DNA of 64,000 bases, taken from Photobacterium sp. CCB-ST2H9 (lineage in GTDB: Bacteria; Pseudomonadota; Gammaproteobacteria; Enterobacterales; Vibrionaceae). The first letter of the stretch is position 1. The number at the start of each line of letters is the position of its first letter. The DNA lies in assembly GCF_023151555.2 (NCBI RefSeq), contig NZ_CP100425.1, forward strand, positions 248,001-312,000. Direction: 5' to 3'. Shown one piece after another: positions 48,955 through 60,911 of the stretch. The position numbers were made by a program, and so were the translations under genes. A model generated the notes under the pieces. The model had not been told where the DNA came from. It saw only the letters and a program-made list of their open reading frames with translations, and made no database searches.

Positions 48955-49634
48955 AGATTGACGGTATTCAGTTTATTGCGTTCGATCTGGACGGCACGTT
49001 GCTCGACAGTGTGCCGGATCTGGCCGATGCTGCGGATAAAACCATGCAGGCCTTGGGCCTGCCGGGTGTGACGGAAGCACAAACCCAGACCTGGATTGGT
49101 AACGGTGCAGAAATTCTGATTGGCCGTGCGCTGAGCCAGAGCATCGATCTCGATCCGACGCTGGACCCGGCGCTGCATCAGCAGGCGCTGGTCCTGTTTA
49201 ATCGTTTTTATGCCGAAGGCGGCCATAAAAAGACGGTGCTGTATGATGGCGTGAAGCACACGCTGGAGACGCTGTATCAGGCCGGGATCCCAATGGCCAT
49301 TGTCACCAACAAACCGTCTCAGTTTGTCCCGCATATCCTTGAAGAATATGGCATTGCCCAATATTTTGTCGATGTGATCGGCGGCGATACTTTCCCGAAG
49401 AAAAAGCCGGATCCGTACGCACTGCACTGGCTGATGGAAAAACATTGCCTGAGTTGCAGTGAGATGTTGATGGTCGGCGACTCCCGCAACGATATTCTGG
49501 CAGCCCAGGCGGCCTCGTGCTATGTTGTCGGCCTGACTTACGGCTACAACTATGGTCTGCCAATCAGCGACAGCAACCCGGACCGGGTACTGAATCAGTT
49601 CAGTCAGCTGCTGGATGTTGTGAGCATCGCCTGA
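48951..49634 (+). CDS. gph: phosphoglycolate phosphatase
   Basis: HAD-superfamily phosphatase that removes 2-phosphoglycolate arising from 3'-phosphoglycolate DNA ends. The 227 residues show motif [15 protein letters not shown] (nucleophile Asp and acid Asp), motif [10 protein letters not shown], motif III Lys in [10 protein letters not shown], and motif [17 protein letters not shown]. The cap domain lies between motifs I and II. Coupled to rpe and followed by trpS, the conserved dam-rpe-gph-trpS run. Confidence 0.95.
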   Translation: MKIDGIQFIAFDLDGTLLDSVPDLADAADKTMQALGLPGVTEAQTQTWIGNGAEILIGRALSQSIDLDPTLDPALHQQALVLFNRFYAEGGHKKTVLYDGVKHTLETLYQAGIPMAIVTNKPSQFVPHILEEYGIAQYFVDVIGGDTFPKKKPDPYALHWLMEKHCLSCSEMLMVGDSRNDILAAQAASCYVVGLTYGYNYGLPISDSNPDRVLNQFSQLLDVVSIA

Positions 49635-49730
49635 CAGCCGTTCCGCATATAATTTTGGTCTCTTAGTGTTTTCAGGCAGCGGCATGGCGTCGCTGCCGGA
49701 TATGTTTAGGAAAAACAGGAATATCCCATC

Positions 49731-50735
49731 ATGAGTAAACCCATTGTATTTAGTGGCGTACAGCCTTCCGGTGAGTTAAGTATTGGTAACTACATGGGTG
49801 CGCTGCGTCAGTGGGAGCAAATGCAGGATGATTATAACTGCCACTACTGTGTGGTAGACCTGCATGCAATTACCGTTCGACAGGATCCGACAGAGCTGCG
49901 CGAAGCAACCCTGGATGCGCTGGCACTGTGTCTGGCTGTTGGCGTCAGCCCTGAAAAGAGCACGCTCTTCGTTCAGTCTCATGCACCGGAGCATGCTCAG
50001 CTGGCCTGGGTTCTGAACTGCTATACCCAGATGGGTGAACTGAACCGGATGACTCAGTTTAAGGATAAGTCTCAGCGTCATTCTGAAAACATCAACGCCG
50101 GTCTGTTTTCTTATCCGGTCCTGATGGCGGCGGATATTTTGCTGTACGGTGCGCATCAGGTGCCGGTCGGCAACGATCAGAAGCAGCACCTGGAACTGGC
50201 CCGCGACATCGCGATCCGTTTCAACAACCTGTACGGCGATACGTTTGTGGTGCCTGAACCTTATATCCCGCCGGTGGGTGCCCGGGTGATGAGCCTGCAG
50301 GATCCGCTGAAGAAAATGTCCAAGTCGGACGATAACCGCAATAACGTGATTGGTTTGCTGGAAGATCCGAAAATCATTACCAAGAAGATCAAACGTGCGG
50401 TGACTGACTCGGAAGAGCCGCCGCGTGTGCTGTTTGATGTGGACAATAAGCCGGGTGTTTCGAACCTGATGGGGATCCTGTCTGGTGTAACCGGGAAGAG
50501 CTTTGCCGACATTGAAGCCGAATACACCGGTAAGATGTACGGTCACCTGAAGAAAGATACGGCGGAAGCCGTTGTTGCGATGCTGGAACCTCTGCAGGCG
50601 CGTTACAAAGCATACCGCGAAGACCGCGCTTTCCTGGATCAGGTGATGAAGACCGGTGCAGAGAAAGCGTCGGCTCATGCCGCTCAGGTTCTGAAGAAGG
50701 TGTTCGAAGCCGTCGGCTTTGTCGGCCGTCCTTAA
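49731..50735 (+). CDS. trpS: tryptophanyl-tRNA synthetase
   Basis: Class I synthetase charging tRNA-Trp. The 334 residues are the usual bacterial size. HIGH-like motif in [26 protein letters not shown] motif in [16 protein letters not shown]; tryptophan-site blocks VDLHAIT and [17 protein letters not shown] are clear. CAGGA lies about 10 bases before the ATG. A short space and no terminator separate it from gph, so it may be in the same transcript. Ends at its own terminator. Confidence 0.97.
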   Translation: MSKPIVFSGVQPSGELSIGNYMGALRQWEQMQDDYNCHYCVVDLHAITVRQDPTELREATLDALALCLAVGVSPEKSTLFVQSHAPEHAQLAWVLNCYTQMGELNRMTQFKDKSQRHSENINAGLFSYPVLMAADILLYGAHQVPVGNDQKQHLELARDIAIRFNNLYGDTFVVPEPYIPPVGARVMSLQDPLKKMSKSDDNRNNVIGLLEDPKIITKKIKRAVTDSEEPPRVLFDVDNKPGVSNLMGILSGVTGKSFADIEAEYTGKMYGHLKKDTAEAVVAMLEPLQARYKAYREDRAFLDQVMKTGAEKASAHAAQVLKKVFEAVGFVGRP

Positions 50736-50764
50736 TCGTCCATTTTATTTCAGCGAACAGATGT

Positions 50765-50795
50765 AAGCAGAAGGCAGTGCCTTCTGCTTTTTTTA
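50765..50795 (+). terminator. trpS terminator
   Basis: Stem AGCAGAAGGC / GCCTTCTGCT with a three-base loop and a T7 run, 30 bases past the trpS stop. Confidence 0.87.
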
Positions 50796-50970
50796 TGTCC
50801 ATTCCCCGTCAACTTCATGCATTTCTTGTGAGAGAGCGATCACTAAAACAGAGATTCTGAGTGCATATCAGGCTTATTTGTAATCATTGTCACATTCATG
50901 AGATGTATCTCTGTTAAATAATGCATTCCTTTTTAGATATATCTCTCAATAAATGTAAAGGATTGCAGAC

Positions 50971-53319
50971 ATGTTGCGAACCCAACTTTTGCCTCTGGTC
51001 GCTGCGATGGGCCTGATCCCGGCGCACGCCATGGCAGACACTTTTAGCTGTGATACGCAAACCCTGACCCCGATCTATGACATTCAGGGCGACGGCCTGA
51101 AAAGTCCGATGGTTCCGGACGGCCAGTACACCAGTAATGAAGCGTACTATGTCCGGGGTGTGGTCACTGCCACGACCAAGAGCCTCTATAAGGGCTTTTT
51201 CCTGCAGGATGCCGAGGGTGATGGCAACCCGGACACCTCTGACGGTATCTTTGTTTACACCGGCAACAAGGTCGCAGCCGACGTTGAGCCGGGTATGACG
51301 GTTTGTCTGAAAGCTAAGGTTAAAGAACATTATGACCTGACCCAACTTCTGGCGGAGCAGGGAAATATCGTCGTGGAAGGGCAGGCGGCACAGCCTGCAC
51401 CGGTTGCGATCAGTTTGAAAGCCGGTGAAGACCTGGCGGATGCGATGGAGCGCTACGAAGGCATGCAGGTTCGCCTGAATGCAGACAGCGCCCTGAAAGT
51501 CACCCGTAACTTTGGCTTTGACTACGACTCCTACCGCAACAACATGGTGCTGTCGCACGGCGCACCGCTGGTGAAACCGACCCAGCTCCATCCTGCCGGC
51601 AGTGAGGCTGCCACGGCACTGGCCGCGCAGAACAGCCGGAACCAGCTGTTCATTGATACCGACGCCAAGGCACCTAACGGTGTGATTCCTTACTTTCCGG
51701 GTCTGGATGCCGAGCAGGGCTACATCCGCGTCGGAGATACAGTTGTGAATCTTGAAGGTGTGATTGGTTACAGCTATGGTGAATACCGCCTGCTGCCAAC
51801 TAACACGGTTTCAGCGGCAGATTTTATTCATGCGGATGACCGTACCGCGGCACCACAGGACGTTCCTGAGTCGCAGCTGAAAGTTGCCAGTTTCAACGTA
51901 CTGAACTTCTTTACCAGTGACAGCGATATCGGCGGCGCGCTGAATGCGATGTGTAAAGACCAGGCCGATGCAGACTCAGAGAAAGGCTGTAACCGTGGTG
52001 CGAAAACCCTGGATGATTTCCAGCTGCAGCGCACCAAGATCGTGAATGCGCTGACGGCCATGAATGCGGATATCGTCGGCATCATGGAAATGGAAAACAA
52101 CGGTTTCGGCAGCGACAGCGCTCTGGCGAATCTGGTGTCGACTCTGAACGAGCAGTTCACGGATCCGGCGGATCACTACAGCTACATCACCATTCAGGAA
52201 GCCGATCTGAACAAAGGTCAGTTCTTTGGCTCTGATGCCATTATGGTGGCGATGATTTACCGTCCGGCGAAGGTAGAACCAGCCAAAGCCGCTGAGGTGA
52301 TCCGCATGCCGGAACAGCATCTGGCCGGTACCAGTCCGAAGGGTGAGGAAAAGCAACTGGACAAGTACCAGCGTGACAGCCTGATGCAGGCGTTCGTGCT
52401 GAAAGGGATTCCGGGCGCCAAACCGCTGACGGTGGTTGTGAACCACCTGAAATCCAAAGGCTCAGGCTGCTATGAAGATTGGGTGAGCGGTGAGTTTGAC
52501 AGCGATCCGGCGGATATGCAGGGCCACTGTAATGCCTTCCGTGTGTCTGCGGCGATGGTGCTGTCTGACGCGCTGAAAGATGTTGAGGGCGACCTGCTGG
52601 TTCTGGGTGACATGAACGCCTACGCCAAAGAAGATCCAATCCGTGTGCTGACGGACTACGATCCGGCTGCGGCGGAGCGTAAGATCATGTCGGCGTCCGG
52701 CACCTCTGTTGCCGGGAAAGTCCTGCATGAGCAAGGTGTTGAAGCCGGAAAAGGTGCCGGTCTGGTGAATCTGGCCACCAAAGGTCATGACCAACTGGCT
52801 TATTCCTACAGCTACGACGGCGAGCTGGGCAGCCTGGACCATGCGCTGGCGAGTGCATCTCTGGCTGACAAAGTCGCGGGTATTGAAGAGTGGCACATCA
52901 ACTCCGTTGAAAGCACCCTGTTTGAGTACTCAGGCAAGTACTCCGGCAATCTGGCTAAATCAGAAGGACCGTACTCCGCGTCTGACCATGATCCTGTGGT
53001 GGTGAGCTTGCGTTATCCGCAGCCGGGGAACCGTGGTTTCCAGCTGACCTTCAAGAACAAGAGTTTCCACCCGGTGTATCCGGTGTTCAACCACTGGTAC
53101 TGGGACAGCACGCAGTTCTGGCTGATGCCGGGTCAGCAGCGCCGCTACCGTGAAGATAATCTGTTCCTGAACCATGTGGGCATTCGTGCCGGTGATGCGG
53201 TCAGCCTGAGTGTGCTGGCTTACGGGGTATTTGAAATTCCTTGTACTTATGCGCCACTGCGTCTGACCGGCCGTCTGAAGGCGGTTTATAACGGCGAATC
53301 TTGCCGAATGAAACATTAA
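50971..53319 (+). CDS. xds: secreted endonuclease/exonuclease/phosphatase-family nuclease (Xds/ExeM type)
   Basis: Extracellular DNase; in V. cholerae Xds and Dns degrade extracellular DNA in biofilms and release phosphate. The 782 residues start with a signal peptide (cleavage about AMA|DT, residue 22). Residues about 31-290 look like OB-fold nucleic-acid-binding modules (PIYDIQGDGLKSP and GFFLQDAEGDGNPDTSDGIFVYTG). Residues about 303-685 are the EEP catalytic domain: LKVASFNVLNFF, IVGIMEMENNGFG (metal Glu), VVVNHLKSKG, LVLGDMNAYAKEDP and SDHDPVVVSLRYP. About 100 further residues form an extra tail with a cysteine pair. I see no lamin-tail domain and no GlyGly-CTERM. Located beside pabA as in V. 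cholerae. Confidence 0.88.
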   Translation: MLRTQLLPLVAAMGLIPAHAMADTFSCDTQTLTPIYDIQGDGLKSPMVPDGQYTSNEAYYVRGVVTATTKSLYKGFFLQDAEGDGNPDTSDGIFVYTGNKVAADVEPGMTVCLKAKVKEHYDLTQLLAEQGNIVVEGQAAQPAPVAISLKAGEDLADAMERYEGMQVRLNADSALKVTRNFGFDYDSYRNNMVLSHGAPLVKPTQLHPAGSEAATALAAQNSRNQLFIDTDAKAPNGVIPYFPGLDAEQGYIRVGDTVVNLEGVIGYSYGEYRLLPTNTVSAADFIHADDRTAAPQDVPESQLKVASFNVLNFFTSDSDIGGALNAMCKDQADADSEKGCNRGAKTLDDFQLQRTKIVNALTAMNADIVGIMEMENNGFGSDSALANLVSTLNEQFTDPADHYSYITIQEADLNKGQFFGSDAIMVAMIYRPAKVEPAKAAEVIRMPEQHLAGTSPKGEEKQLDKYQRDSLMQAFVLKGIPGAKPLTVVVNHLKSKGSGCYEDWVSGEFDSDPADMQGHCNAFRVSAAMVLSDALKDVEGDLLVLGDMNAYAKEDPIRVLTDYDPAAAERKIMSASGTSVAGKVLHEQGVEAGKGAGLVNLATKGHDQLAYSYSYDGELGSLDHALASASLADKVAGIEEWHINSVESTLFEYSGKYSGNLAKSEGPYSASDHDPVVVSLRYPQPGNRGFQLTFKNKSFHPVYPVFNHWYWDSTQFWLMPGQQRRYREDNLFLNHVGIRAGDAVSLSVLAYGVFEIPCTYAPLRLTGRLKAVYNGESCRMKH

Positions 53320-53426
53320 TCCCATCCATCTCTGCAGTAAATAAGGCAGGCAGGAGGGAATCCTGCTTGCCTTTCTCTCTCCCTGTTGCAAAATAGGGCG
53401 CCGATTTTCTCAGGGCAGGGATACTT

Positions 53427-54002
53427 ATGCTGTTGATCATTGATAATTACGACTCTTTTACCTACAACCTTTACCAGTACTTCTGCGAACTGGGGGCCGA
53501 GGTTCAGGTGGTCCGTCATGATGAAATTGATCTGGCCGGTATTGAAGCCCTGTCTCCAACCCATCTGGTGATTTCTCCCGGCCCGTGTACACCGGATGAT
53601 GCCGGTATCTCTCTGGCTGCCATTGAATACTTTGCCGGAAAACTGCCGATTCTGGGCGTTTGTCTGGGCCATCAGGCCATGGCGCAGGTTTTTGGTGCCA
53701 AAGTCGTGCGCGCCCGTCAGGTCATGCACGGAAAAACCTCACCCGTAGCGCACAACAATCACAGTGTCTTTGCCGGGCTGAACAACCCGCTGACGGTCAC
53801 CCGTTATCACTCGCTGGTGGTGAAGGCCGAGACCCTGCCGGACTGCTTTGAAGTGACGGCCTGGACCGAACGCGACGGCGAGCCGGATGAGATCATGGGA
53901 ATTGCTCACAAAACCCTGCCGCTGGAAGGGGTGCAGTTCCACCCGGAAAGTATTCTCACAGAGCAGGGTCACCAGTTGCTGGCTAACTTCCTGCGTCGCT
54001 GA
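53427..54002 (+). CDS. pabA: aminodeoxychorismate synthase, glutamine amidotransferase subunit (TrpG/PabA)
   Basis: Class I glutaminase supplying ammonia to PabB for folate synthesis. The 191 residues show the triad: Cys in [15 protein letters not shown], His and Glu in [15 protein letters not shown]-terminal [17 protein letters not shown] and [13 protein letters not shown] are typical. PabA and TrpG are hard to tell apart by sequence; no trp gene is nearby and the pabA-argD order argues for PabA. CAGGG precedes the ATG. Dual service to anthranilate synthase cannot be excluded. Confidence 0.9.
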   Translation: MLLIIDNYDSFTYNLYQYFCELGAEVQVVRHDEIDLAGIEALSPTHLVISPGPCTPDDAGISLAAIEYFAGKLPILGVCLGHQAMAQVFGAKVVRARQVMHGKTSPVAHNNHSVFAGLNNPLTVTRYHSLVVKAETLPDCFEVTAWTERDGEPDEIMGIAHKTLPLEGVQFHPESILTEQGHQLLANFLRR

Positions 54003-54402
54003 AATTCATCTCTGATTTTCGGGTCAATTAAGGGCTCAGGCCTTGTCAAACGGGGCCTGGCTAATGACCCATTAGCCATTCTTATGCCTGTTTTTGGCCG
54101 TTTTTCGCGGTCTCACAAGCGCGATCTGTATCACTTTTCTTAACATTGACCTAAATTTTTTCATCATTGCCAGGCCGCAATCTTATGCAGTTGGCCAAAT
54201 CCTGTACAGGGGCATTGATTCCTGCGGGGAAAAACACCTTCCCTCAAAATCGGCTTAATAAGTTTTCCGACTTCACGCATAAATATGTATCCGTAGCGGG
54301 GATCTTTGGCCATTGTGCCTCAGGAAAAAACATTTTCTGCTATTGGAATCGGTTAAAATTATGTAAATACTATGCGCAAAGCGATATACACAGAAGGAAA
54401 GT
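54003..54402. other. 400-base pabA-argD intergenic region
   Basis: Starts with two adjoining hairpins after pabA (54037-54078). The rest is AT-richer with no ORF I can support. GCATAAATATGTATCC at about 54277-54292 is a loose match to an ARG box; it has no partner box 3 bases away, so I do not call it an operator. Confidence 0.35.
54037..54078 (+). terminator. tandem hairpins after pabA
   Basis: First stem CAGGCC/GGCCTG (54037-54059), immediately followed by TGGCTAAT/ATTAGCCA (54058-54078) with a five-base loop. The T-run is delayed (TTTTT about 12 bases later), so termination is plausible but not classic. Confidence 0.4.
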
Positions 54403-55623
54403 ATGATGGCGACGGAACAAAAAGTAGGACGTCAAACCTTTGATGAGGTCATGGTACCTTGTTATGCCCCAATGCAAATCATCCCGGTGAAAGGGAAAGG
54501 TGCCCGTGTGTGGGACCAGGATGATCGTGAGTACATCGATTTCGCCGGTGGTATCGCGGTGAGCTGCTTGGGCCATTGCCATCCGGCTATGGTATCAGCG
54601 CTGAAAGAGCAGTCTGAGAAGATTTGGCACCTGAGTAACGTCATGACCAATGAGCCGGCACTGCGTCTGGCGAAAAAACTGACTGAAGTCAGCTTTGCTG
54701 AAAAAGTATTCTTTGCGAACTCCGGTGCAGAAGCGAACGAAGCTGCACTGAAACTGGCGCGTCGTTACGCGGCAGACAAATTCGGTCCTGAAAAAGACGA
54801 AATCATTGCCTTCAAACAAGGCTTCCACGGCCGTACGTTCTTCACCGTGACTGTCGGTGGTCAGGCGGCATACTCTGACGGCTTTGGTCCTAAGCCTCAG
54901 TCTGTCACTCACCTGCCTTACAACGATCTGGAATCGCTGGCTGCGCACATCTCTGACCGCACTTGTGCTGTCATGATGGAGCCGCTGCAGGGCGAAGGCG
55001 GTATCGTTTCTCCAACGAATGAATTCATTCAGGGCGTTCGCGAGCTGTGTGACAAACACAACGCGCTGCTGATCTTTGATGAAGTTCAGACGGGTAACGG
55101 TCGTACCGGTGAGTTCTACGCGTATCAGGGTCTGGGCGTTACGCCAGATATCCTGAGTACGGCGAAGTCTCTGGGCGGTGGTTTCCCGATTGGTGCCATG
55201 CTGACGACCACTGAACTGGCACAGCACCTGAAAATTGGTACACACGGTTCAACTTACGGCGGTAACCCGCTGGCATGTGCAGTAGCAGAAGCTGTGGTTG
55301 AAGAAGTGACCAAACCAGAAGTTCTGGCTGGCGTGAAAGAGCGTGAGCAGTGGTTCCGTGACGGCATTGAGAAAATCAATGCGCAATACCCAATCTTCTC
55401 TGAAGTGCGTGGTAAAGGTCTGCTGCTGGGTGCAGCGCTGAACGAAGACTGGCAGGGCCGTGCACGTGACGTGCTGCTGGCTGCCGGTGAAGAAGGCCTG
55501 ATGGTTCTGGTTGCAGGCACCAACGTTGTGCGTTTCACACCATCATTGGTGATTGAGAAAGCCGATGTTGAAGAAGGGATGGCGCGTCTGGAACGTGCAA
55601 TCGCGAAGCTTTACAACAAATAA
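54403..55623 (+). CDS. argD: acetylornithine/succinylornithine aminotransferase
   Basis: PLP class III transaminase that works in arginine synthesis (N-acetylornithine) and, as AstC, in the arginine succinyltransferase route. The 406 residues match: [68 protein letters not shown], the PLP lysine in [16 protein letters not shown], and [21 protein letters not shown] precedes two consecutive ATGs; 54406 may be the real start. Being followed by astA and astD, it most likely serves both directions. No argE or argA gene is in the window apart from the ArgH fusion. Confidence 0.95.
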   Translation: MMATEQKVGRQTFDEVMVPCYAPMQIIPVKGKGARVWDQDDREYIDFAGGIAVSCLGHCHPAMVSALKEQSEKIWHLSNVMTNEPALRLAKKLTEVSFAEKVFFANSGAEANEAALKLARRYAADKFGPEKDEIIAFKQGFHGRTFFTVTVGGQAAYSDGFGPKPQSVTHLPYNDLESLAAHISDRTCAVMMEPLQGEGGIVSPTNEFIQGVRELCDKHNALLIFDEVQTGNGRTGEFYAYQGLGVTPDILSTAKSLGGGFPIGAMLTTTELAQHLKIGTHGSTYGGNPLACAVAEAVVEEVTKPEVLAGVKEREQWFRDGIEKINAQYPIFSEVRGKGLLLGAALNEDWQGRARDVLLAAGEEGLMVLVAGTNVVRFTPSLVIEKADVEEGMARLERAIAKLYNK

Positions 55624-55752
55624 GATGTATCAGGGCCGGTTGGATTGCCGGCCCTGCTTAACTGCCCCGGAAATACCGGGGCTGTTTTTAGAAGAGAAAG
55701 ACAGATTTACAGTTAGCAACCTGTGTTGCTACCTGCATCAGGAGGGAGTTCG

Positions 55753-58244
<2,492 letters not shown>

Positions 58245-58280
58245 CTATTGCTTAACCCGTATTGACGAGGGAACCGCAAC

Positions 58281-59075
58281 ATGGAAAGAGTGGAAAAACT
58301 GTTTGATGCCCTGTGGCAGGACTACACAACCCGTCTTTGCCCTTCGGCCGCTCAGGTGCACGATCTGCTGACAGAGGAAGAGCCTCTGCTGAACGATCAC
58401 ATTGCCCTGCGTACGTTCAATCTGCCGGGTGTGAGCCTGGATGTGCTGGCTGCACCATTCATTGCGATTGGTTACAAGCCGTGCGGAACGTATCACTTCG
58501 AGCAGAAGAAACTGTATGCGGAGCACTTTGAGCATCCGAACCCGGCTGCACCGAAAGTCTTTATCAGTGAACTGCTGGTCGGACAGTGCTCGGCGGATCT
58601 GCAAAATACCGTGCGTGAGCTGGTGAAGCAGATTCCTGATGGCGCAATGAAGGATGGTGCTTTCCTGTACGGTGGCCGTTTATGGGATCTCGATTACGCG
58701 ACCTATGAGAAGCTGGCCGAGGAAAGTGAGTACGCGGGTTGGGTTGCTGCCCACGGTTATGGTGCGAACCATTTTACTGTCAGCGTAAATCAGCTGGAGC
58801 AGTTTGCGGAAGTTGCAGAGGTGAACAGCCTGCTGCGCCACAACGGCTTCACCATCAATGAATCGGGTGGTGAAGTGAAAGGTAGTCCGGAAGTGCTGCT
58901 GGAGCAGTCATCAACGATGGCTGATCGGGTGGAAGTCCGCTTTACCGATGGTATCCGTTCAATTCCAGGCGGTTTCTATGAGTTTGCCAAGCGGTATCTG
59001 CAGGAGAACGGGGAACTCTACCCGGGCTTTGTGGCTGCGTCGGCGGACAAGATCTTCGAAAGTACGAATATGTAA
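58281..59075 (+). CDS. DUF1338 metal-dependent oxygenase-like protein
   Basis: A 264-residue protein of the DUF1338 family. The larger members (YdcJ/HglS) are Fe(II) 2-oxoadipate dioxygenase/decarboxylases that convert 2-oxoadipate to 2-hydroxyglutarate in lysine catabolism. A candidate metal triad is visible: His40 in LLNDHIALRTFN, His164 in YGANHFTVSVN and Glu234 in IPGGFYEFAKRY, with Arg44 as a possible 2-oxoacid carboxylate contact. It starts 36 bases after astD on the same strand and precedes a strong terminator, so it is likely the last gene of the argD-astAD unit. Substrate in this short form is unknown. Confidence 0.82.
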   Translation: MERVEKLFDALWQDYTTRLCPSAAQVHDLLTEEEPLLNDHIALRTFNLPGVSLDVLAAPFIAIGYKPCGTYHFEQKKLYAEHFEHPNPAAPKVFISELLVGQCSADLQNTVRELVKQIPDGAMKDGAFLYGGRLWDLDYATYEKLAEESEYAGWVAAHGYGANHFTVSVNQLEQFAEVAEVNSLLRHNGFTINESGGEVKGSPEVLLEQSSTMADRVEVRFTDGIRSIPGGFYEFAKRYLQENGELYPGFVAASADKIFESTNM

Positions 59076-59100
59076 GACAGGTATCTTTGCTCTGTCATTA

Positions 59101-59129
59101 AACAGCGGCCTCTGGGCCGCTGTTTTTTT
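59101..59129 (+). terminator. ast/DUF1338 operon terminator
   Basis: Stem AACAGCGGCC / GGCCGCTGTT with a four-base loop and T7, 25 bases past the stop. Confidence 0.9.
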
Positions 59130-59503
59130 ATCTGGGGGGGCTGAATGCCATATCTCGTGCTGTGAGAGGGCTTGTCAGTGCTGTTGATCCAGCGGTTGCA
59201 TCCAGTCATCCGATTCACTTGGGGGGCTGGTCAGACACAGGTAGGCTTCCTGCTCCAGGAGCTGCCGGGGAGACTGAAAACCTGTCATTTCAACCGAGGC
59301 AGAGAGGAAACGTCCTCTGGTTACGACAGGGCGCGGGGGAAGCTGATTGTGCTGGGCATTTGGGGCAAAACGTTCGATATCCATATCTGCACATCCACAT
59401 AGTACTGATACGCCAAATGTAGCAACAGAGGGATGGAAGGCAACTGAAAAAATGTGAAGTGTCCTGAGAAAACAGCTGTAATCACAGGGTATGCCCGGCA
59501 GAA
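59130..59503. other. 374-base stretch between the ast and crp terminators
   Basis: Bounded by two strong terminators. Apart from the doubtful 69-codon minus-strand ORF listed separately I see no RNA gene, repeat or promoter of note; several G-runs occur (GGGGGG at 59134 and 59222). Confidence 0.3.
59175..59384 (-). CDS. possible small protein, 69 residues, downstream of crp
   Basis: A minus-strand ORF in an otherwise empty gap, behind the crp terminator. The product (start MDIERFAPNAQHNQLPPRP, later SVEMTGFQSPRQLLEQEAYLC) has an ordinary composition, no signal or membrane segment, and codon choice that looks like its neighbours. The ribosome site (GGATG, about 9 bases upstream) is weak. I do not recognise a family. 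It could be a remnant of a longer gene or a chance ORF. Confidence 0.3.
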   Translation of the reverse strand: MDIERFAPNAQHNQLPPRPVVTRGRFLSASVEMTGFQSPRQLLEQEAYLCLTSPPSESDDWMQPLDQQH

Positions 59504-59531
59504 ATAAAAAAAGCCGCGTTTGCGGCTTTTT
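59504..59531. terminator. crp terminator
   Basis: Stem AAAAGCCGC / GCGGCTTTT with a GTTT loop; on the minus strand followed by a long T-run. It lies 36 bases beyond the crp stop. Confidence 0.87.
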
Positions 59532-59566
59532 ATTGTACTCACATTGGCTGCATCACCGGAGAGTGA

Positions 59567-60199
59567 TCAGCGTGTTCCGTACACAACGATGGTTTTACCG
59601 TGGGCAGAAATCAGGTTCTGCTCTTCCAGCATCTTCAGAATGCGGCCAACGGTTTCACGGGAACAGCCAACAATCTGGCCGATTTCCTGACGGGTAATTT
59701 TGATCTGCATGCCGTCCGGGTGAGTCATGGCATCCGGTTGTTTTGCCAGATTCAGCAGGGTCTGGGCAATACGGCCAGTCACGTCCAGGAATGCCAGATC
59801 ACCGACTTTCTGGCTGGTGACTTGCAGACGGCGTGCCATCTGTGCGGACAGACGCATCAGGATATCCGGATTAACCTGGATCAGCTGACGGAATTTCTTA
59901 AAGGAAATCTCAGCCACTTCACATGGTGTTTTCGCACGAACCCAGGCAGTACGCTCCTGGCCTTCTTCAAACAGGCCCAGTTCACCAATGAAGTCGCCCT
60001 GGTTGAGGTAAGACAGGATCATTTCCTTACCTTCTTCATCCTTGATCAGAACGGCGACGGAACCTTTGACAATGTAGTAGAGGGTCTCTGCTTTCTCGCC
60101 AGCATGGATCAGTGTACTCTTCGACGGGTACTTATGAATGTGGCAGTGAGAAAGGAACCACTCCAAAGTTGGATCTGTTTGCGGTTTACCTGGAACCAT
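59567..60199 (-). CDS. crp: cAMP receptor protein
   Basis: Global cAMP-activated regulator. From the ATG at 60199 (AGAGGAAG 8 bases upstream) the protein has 210 residues, as in E. coli and Vibrio. The cyclic-nucleotide domain has [23 protein letters not shown] with the Glu-Leu-Gly and Arg-Thr cAMP contacts; the C-terminal winged helix has the recognition helix in [27 protein letters not shown]. An in-frame start at 60283 would add 28 residues not in the family. Divergent from an OsmC protein with a good CRP site between them, so autoregulation is likely. It probably controls glpFK, ast and, with CytR, nucleoside genes here. Confidence 0.98.
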   Translation of the reverse strand: MVPGKPQTDPTLEWFLSHCHIHKYPSKSTLIHAGEKAETLYYIVKGSVAVLIKDEEGKEMILSYLNQGDFIGELGLFEEGQERTAWVRAKTPCEVAEISFKKFRQLIQVNPDILMRLSAQMARRLQVTSQKVGDLAFLDVTGRIAQTLLNLAKQPDAMTHPDGMQIKITRQEIGQIVGCSRETVGRILKMLEEQNLISAHGKTIVVYGTR

Positions 60200-60407
60200 A
60201 TTACTAACTTCCTCTGCAGTGTGTTGCCCAACAACGTCATTCCTTGCATTGGGGTTGGGTAGAACAATACTATTGTTTGCCAACTAGCATATTCAGTCAA
60301 CGGCTGGGCTGCAAGCGCATGTGAACATTCAGACCAAGAGTTTAACTTTTTTCGTCATGCATTGCTTGATATTGCGCGGGGATAAATGAACATTTTGGAC
60401 ACTTTAC

Positions 60408-60423
60408 TGTGCACATGATCACA
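60408..60423. promoter_or_regulatory. CRP site between crp and the OsmC gene
   Basis: TGTGC-N6-TCACA, nine of ten positions of the TGTGA-N6-TCACA consensus. It lies about 210 bases from the crp start and 50 bases from the OsmC start, so it can act on both divergent promoters. Confidence 0.72.
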
Positions 60424-60473
60424 CCGTTGTGACTTAGTGATAAAATCCGGGTTTTTGTAGTAAGGAGTAACGC

Positions 60474-60878
60474 ATGCAATCACGTGTGAAATGGGTCGAA
60501 GATTTGACTTTTATCGGCCAGTCTAACTCGGGCCACAGTGTGGTCATGGACGGGAACGGCGGCAGTAAAGCGCCCAGCCCGATGGAACTGGTCCTGATGG
60601 CTGCCGGAGGCTGCAGCTCGGTGGATGTGGTCGATGCGCTGAAAAGTGCCGGTCAGGCGATTACCGCCTGTGAGGCACAGATTGATTCCGTGCGCCGCGA
60701 ACAGGCACCGCGTTATTTCACCTCGGCCAATCTGCATTTTGTCGTCACCGGTCATCATCTCGATGACGCTCAGGTTGCCAAAGCTGTCAGCGATTCACTG
60801 GAAAAGTACTGCTCCGTGTGCCTGATGCTGGGCAAAGGCGTGACCCTGACTCATTCTTACCAGATTGTCGCGGCATAA
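60474..60878 (+). CDS. OsmC-family protein (YhfA type)
   Basis: A 134-residue OsmC/Ohr-superfamily protein. Family members reduce organic hydroperoxides with a cysteine pair; here Cys47 in MAAGGCSSVDVVDAL and Cys113 in EKYCSVCLMLGKGV occupy the usual places, with Glu38 and an aromatic Tyr96-region around. It matches E. coli YhfA, which also lies divergent from crp. The activity of the YhfA branch is not established. AAGGAG is 7 bases before the ATG; the CRP site upstream may regulate it. Confidence 0.9.
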   Translation: MQSRVKWVEDLTFIGQSNSGHSVVMDGNGGSKAPSPMELVLMAAGGCSSVDVVDALKSAGQAITACEAQIDSVRREQAPRYFTSANLHFVVTGHHLDDAQVAKAVSDSLEKYCSVCLMLGKGVTLTHSYQIVAA

Positions 60879-60911
60879 GCCGTTGTCATCTGGGTTAATC
60901 AGGTAAGTTGT

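Noticed and set aside
49776..50678. 300-codon open frame on the minus strand
   Set aside because: Antisense to trpS; rich in His and Arg, no family match.
54277..54292. ARG-box-like sequence upstream of argD
   Set aside because: Single loose match with no partner box at 3 bases; not enough to call an ArgR operator.
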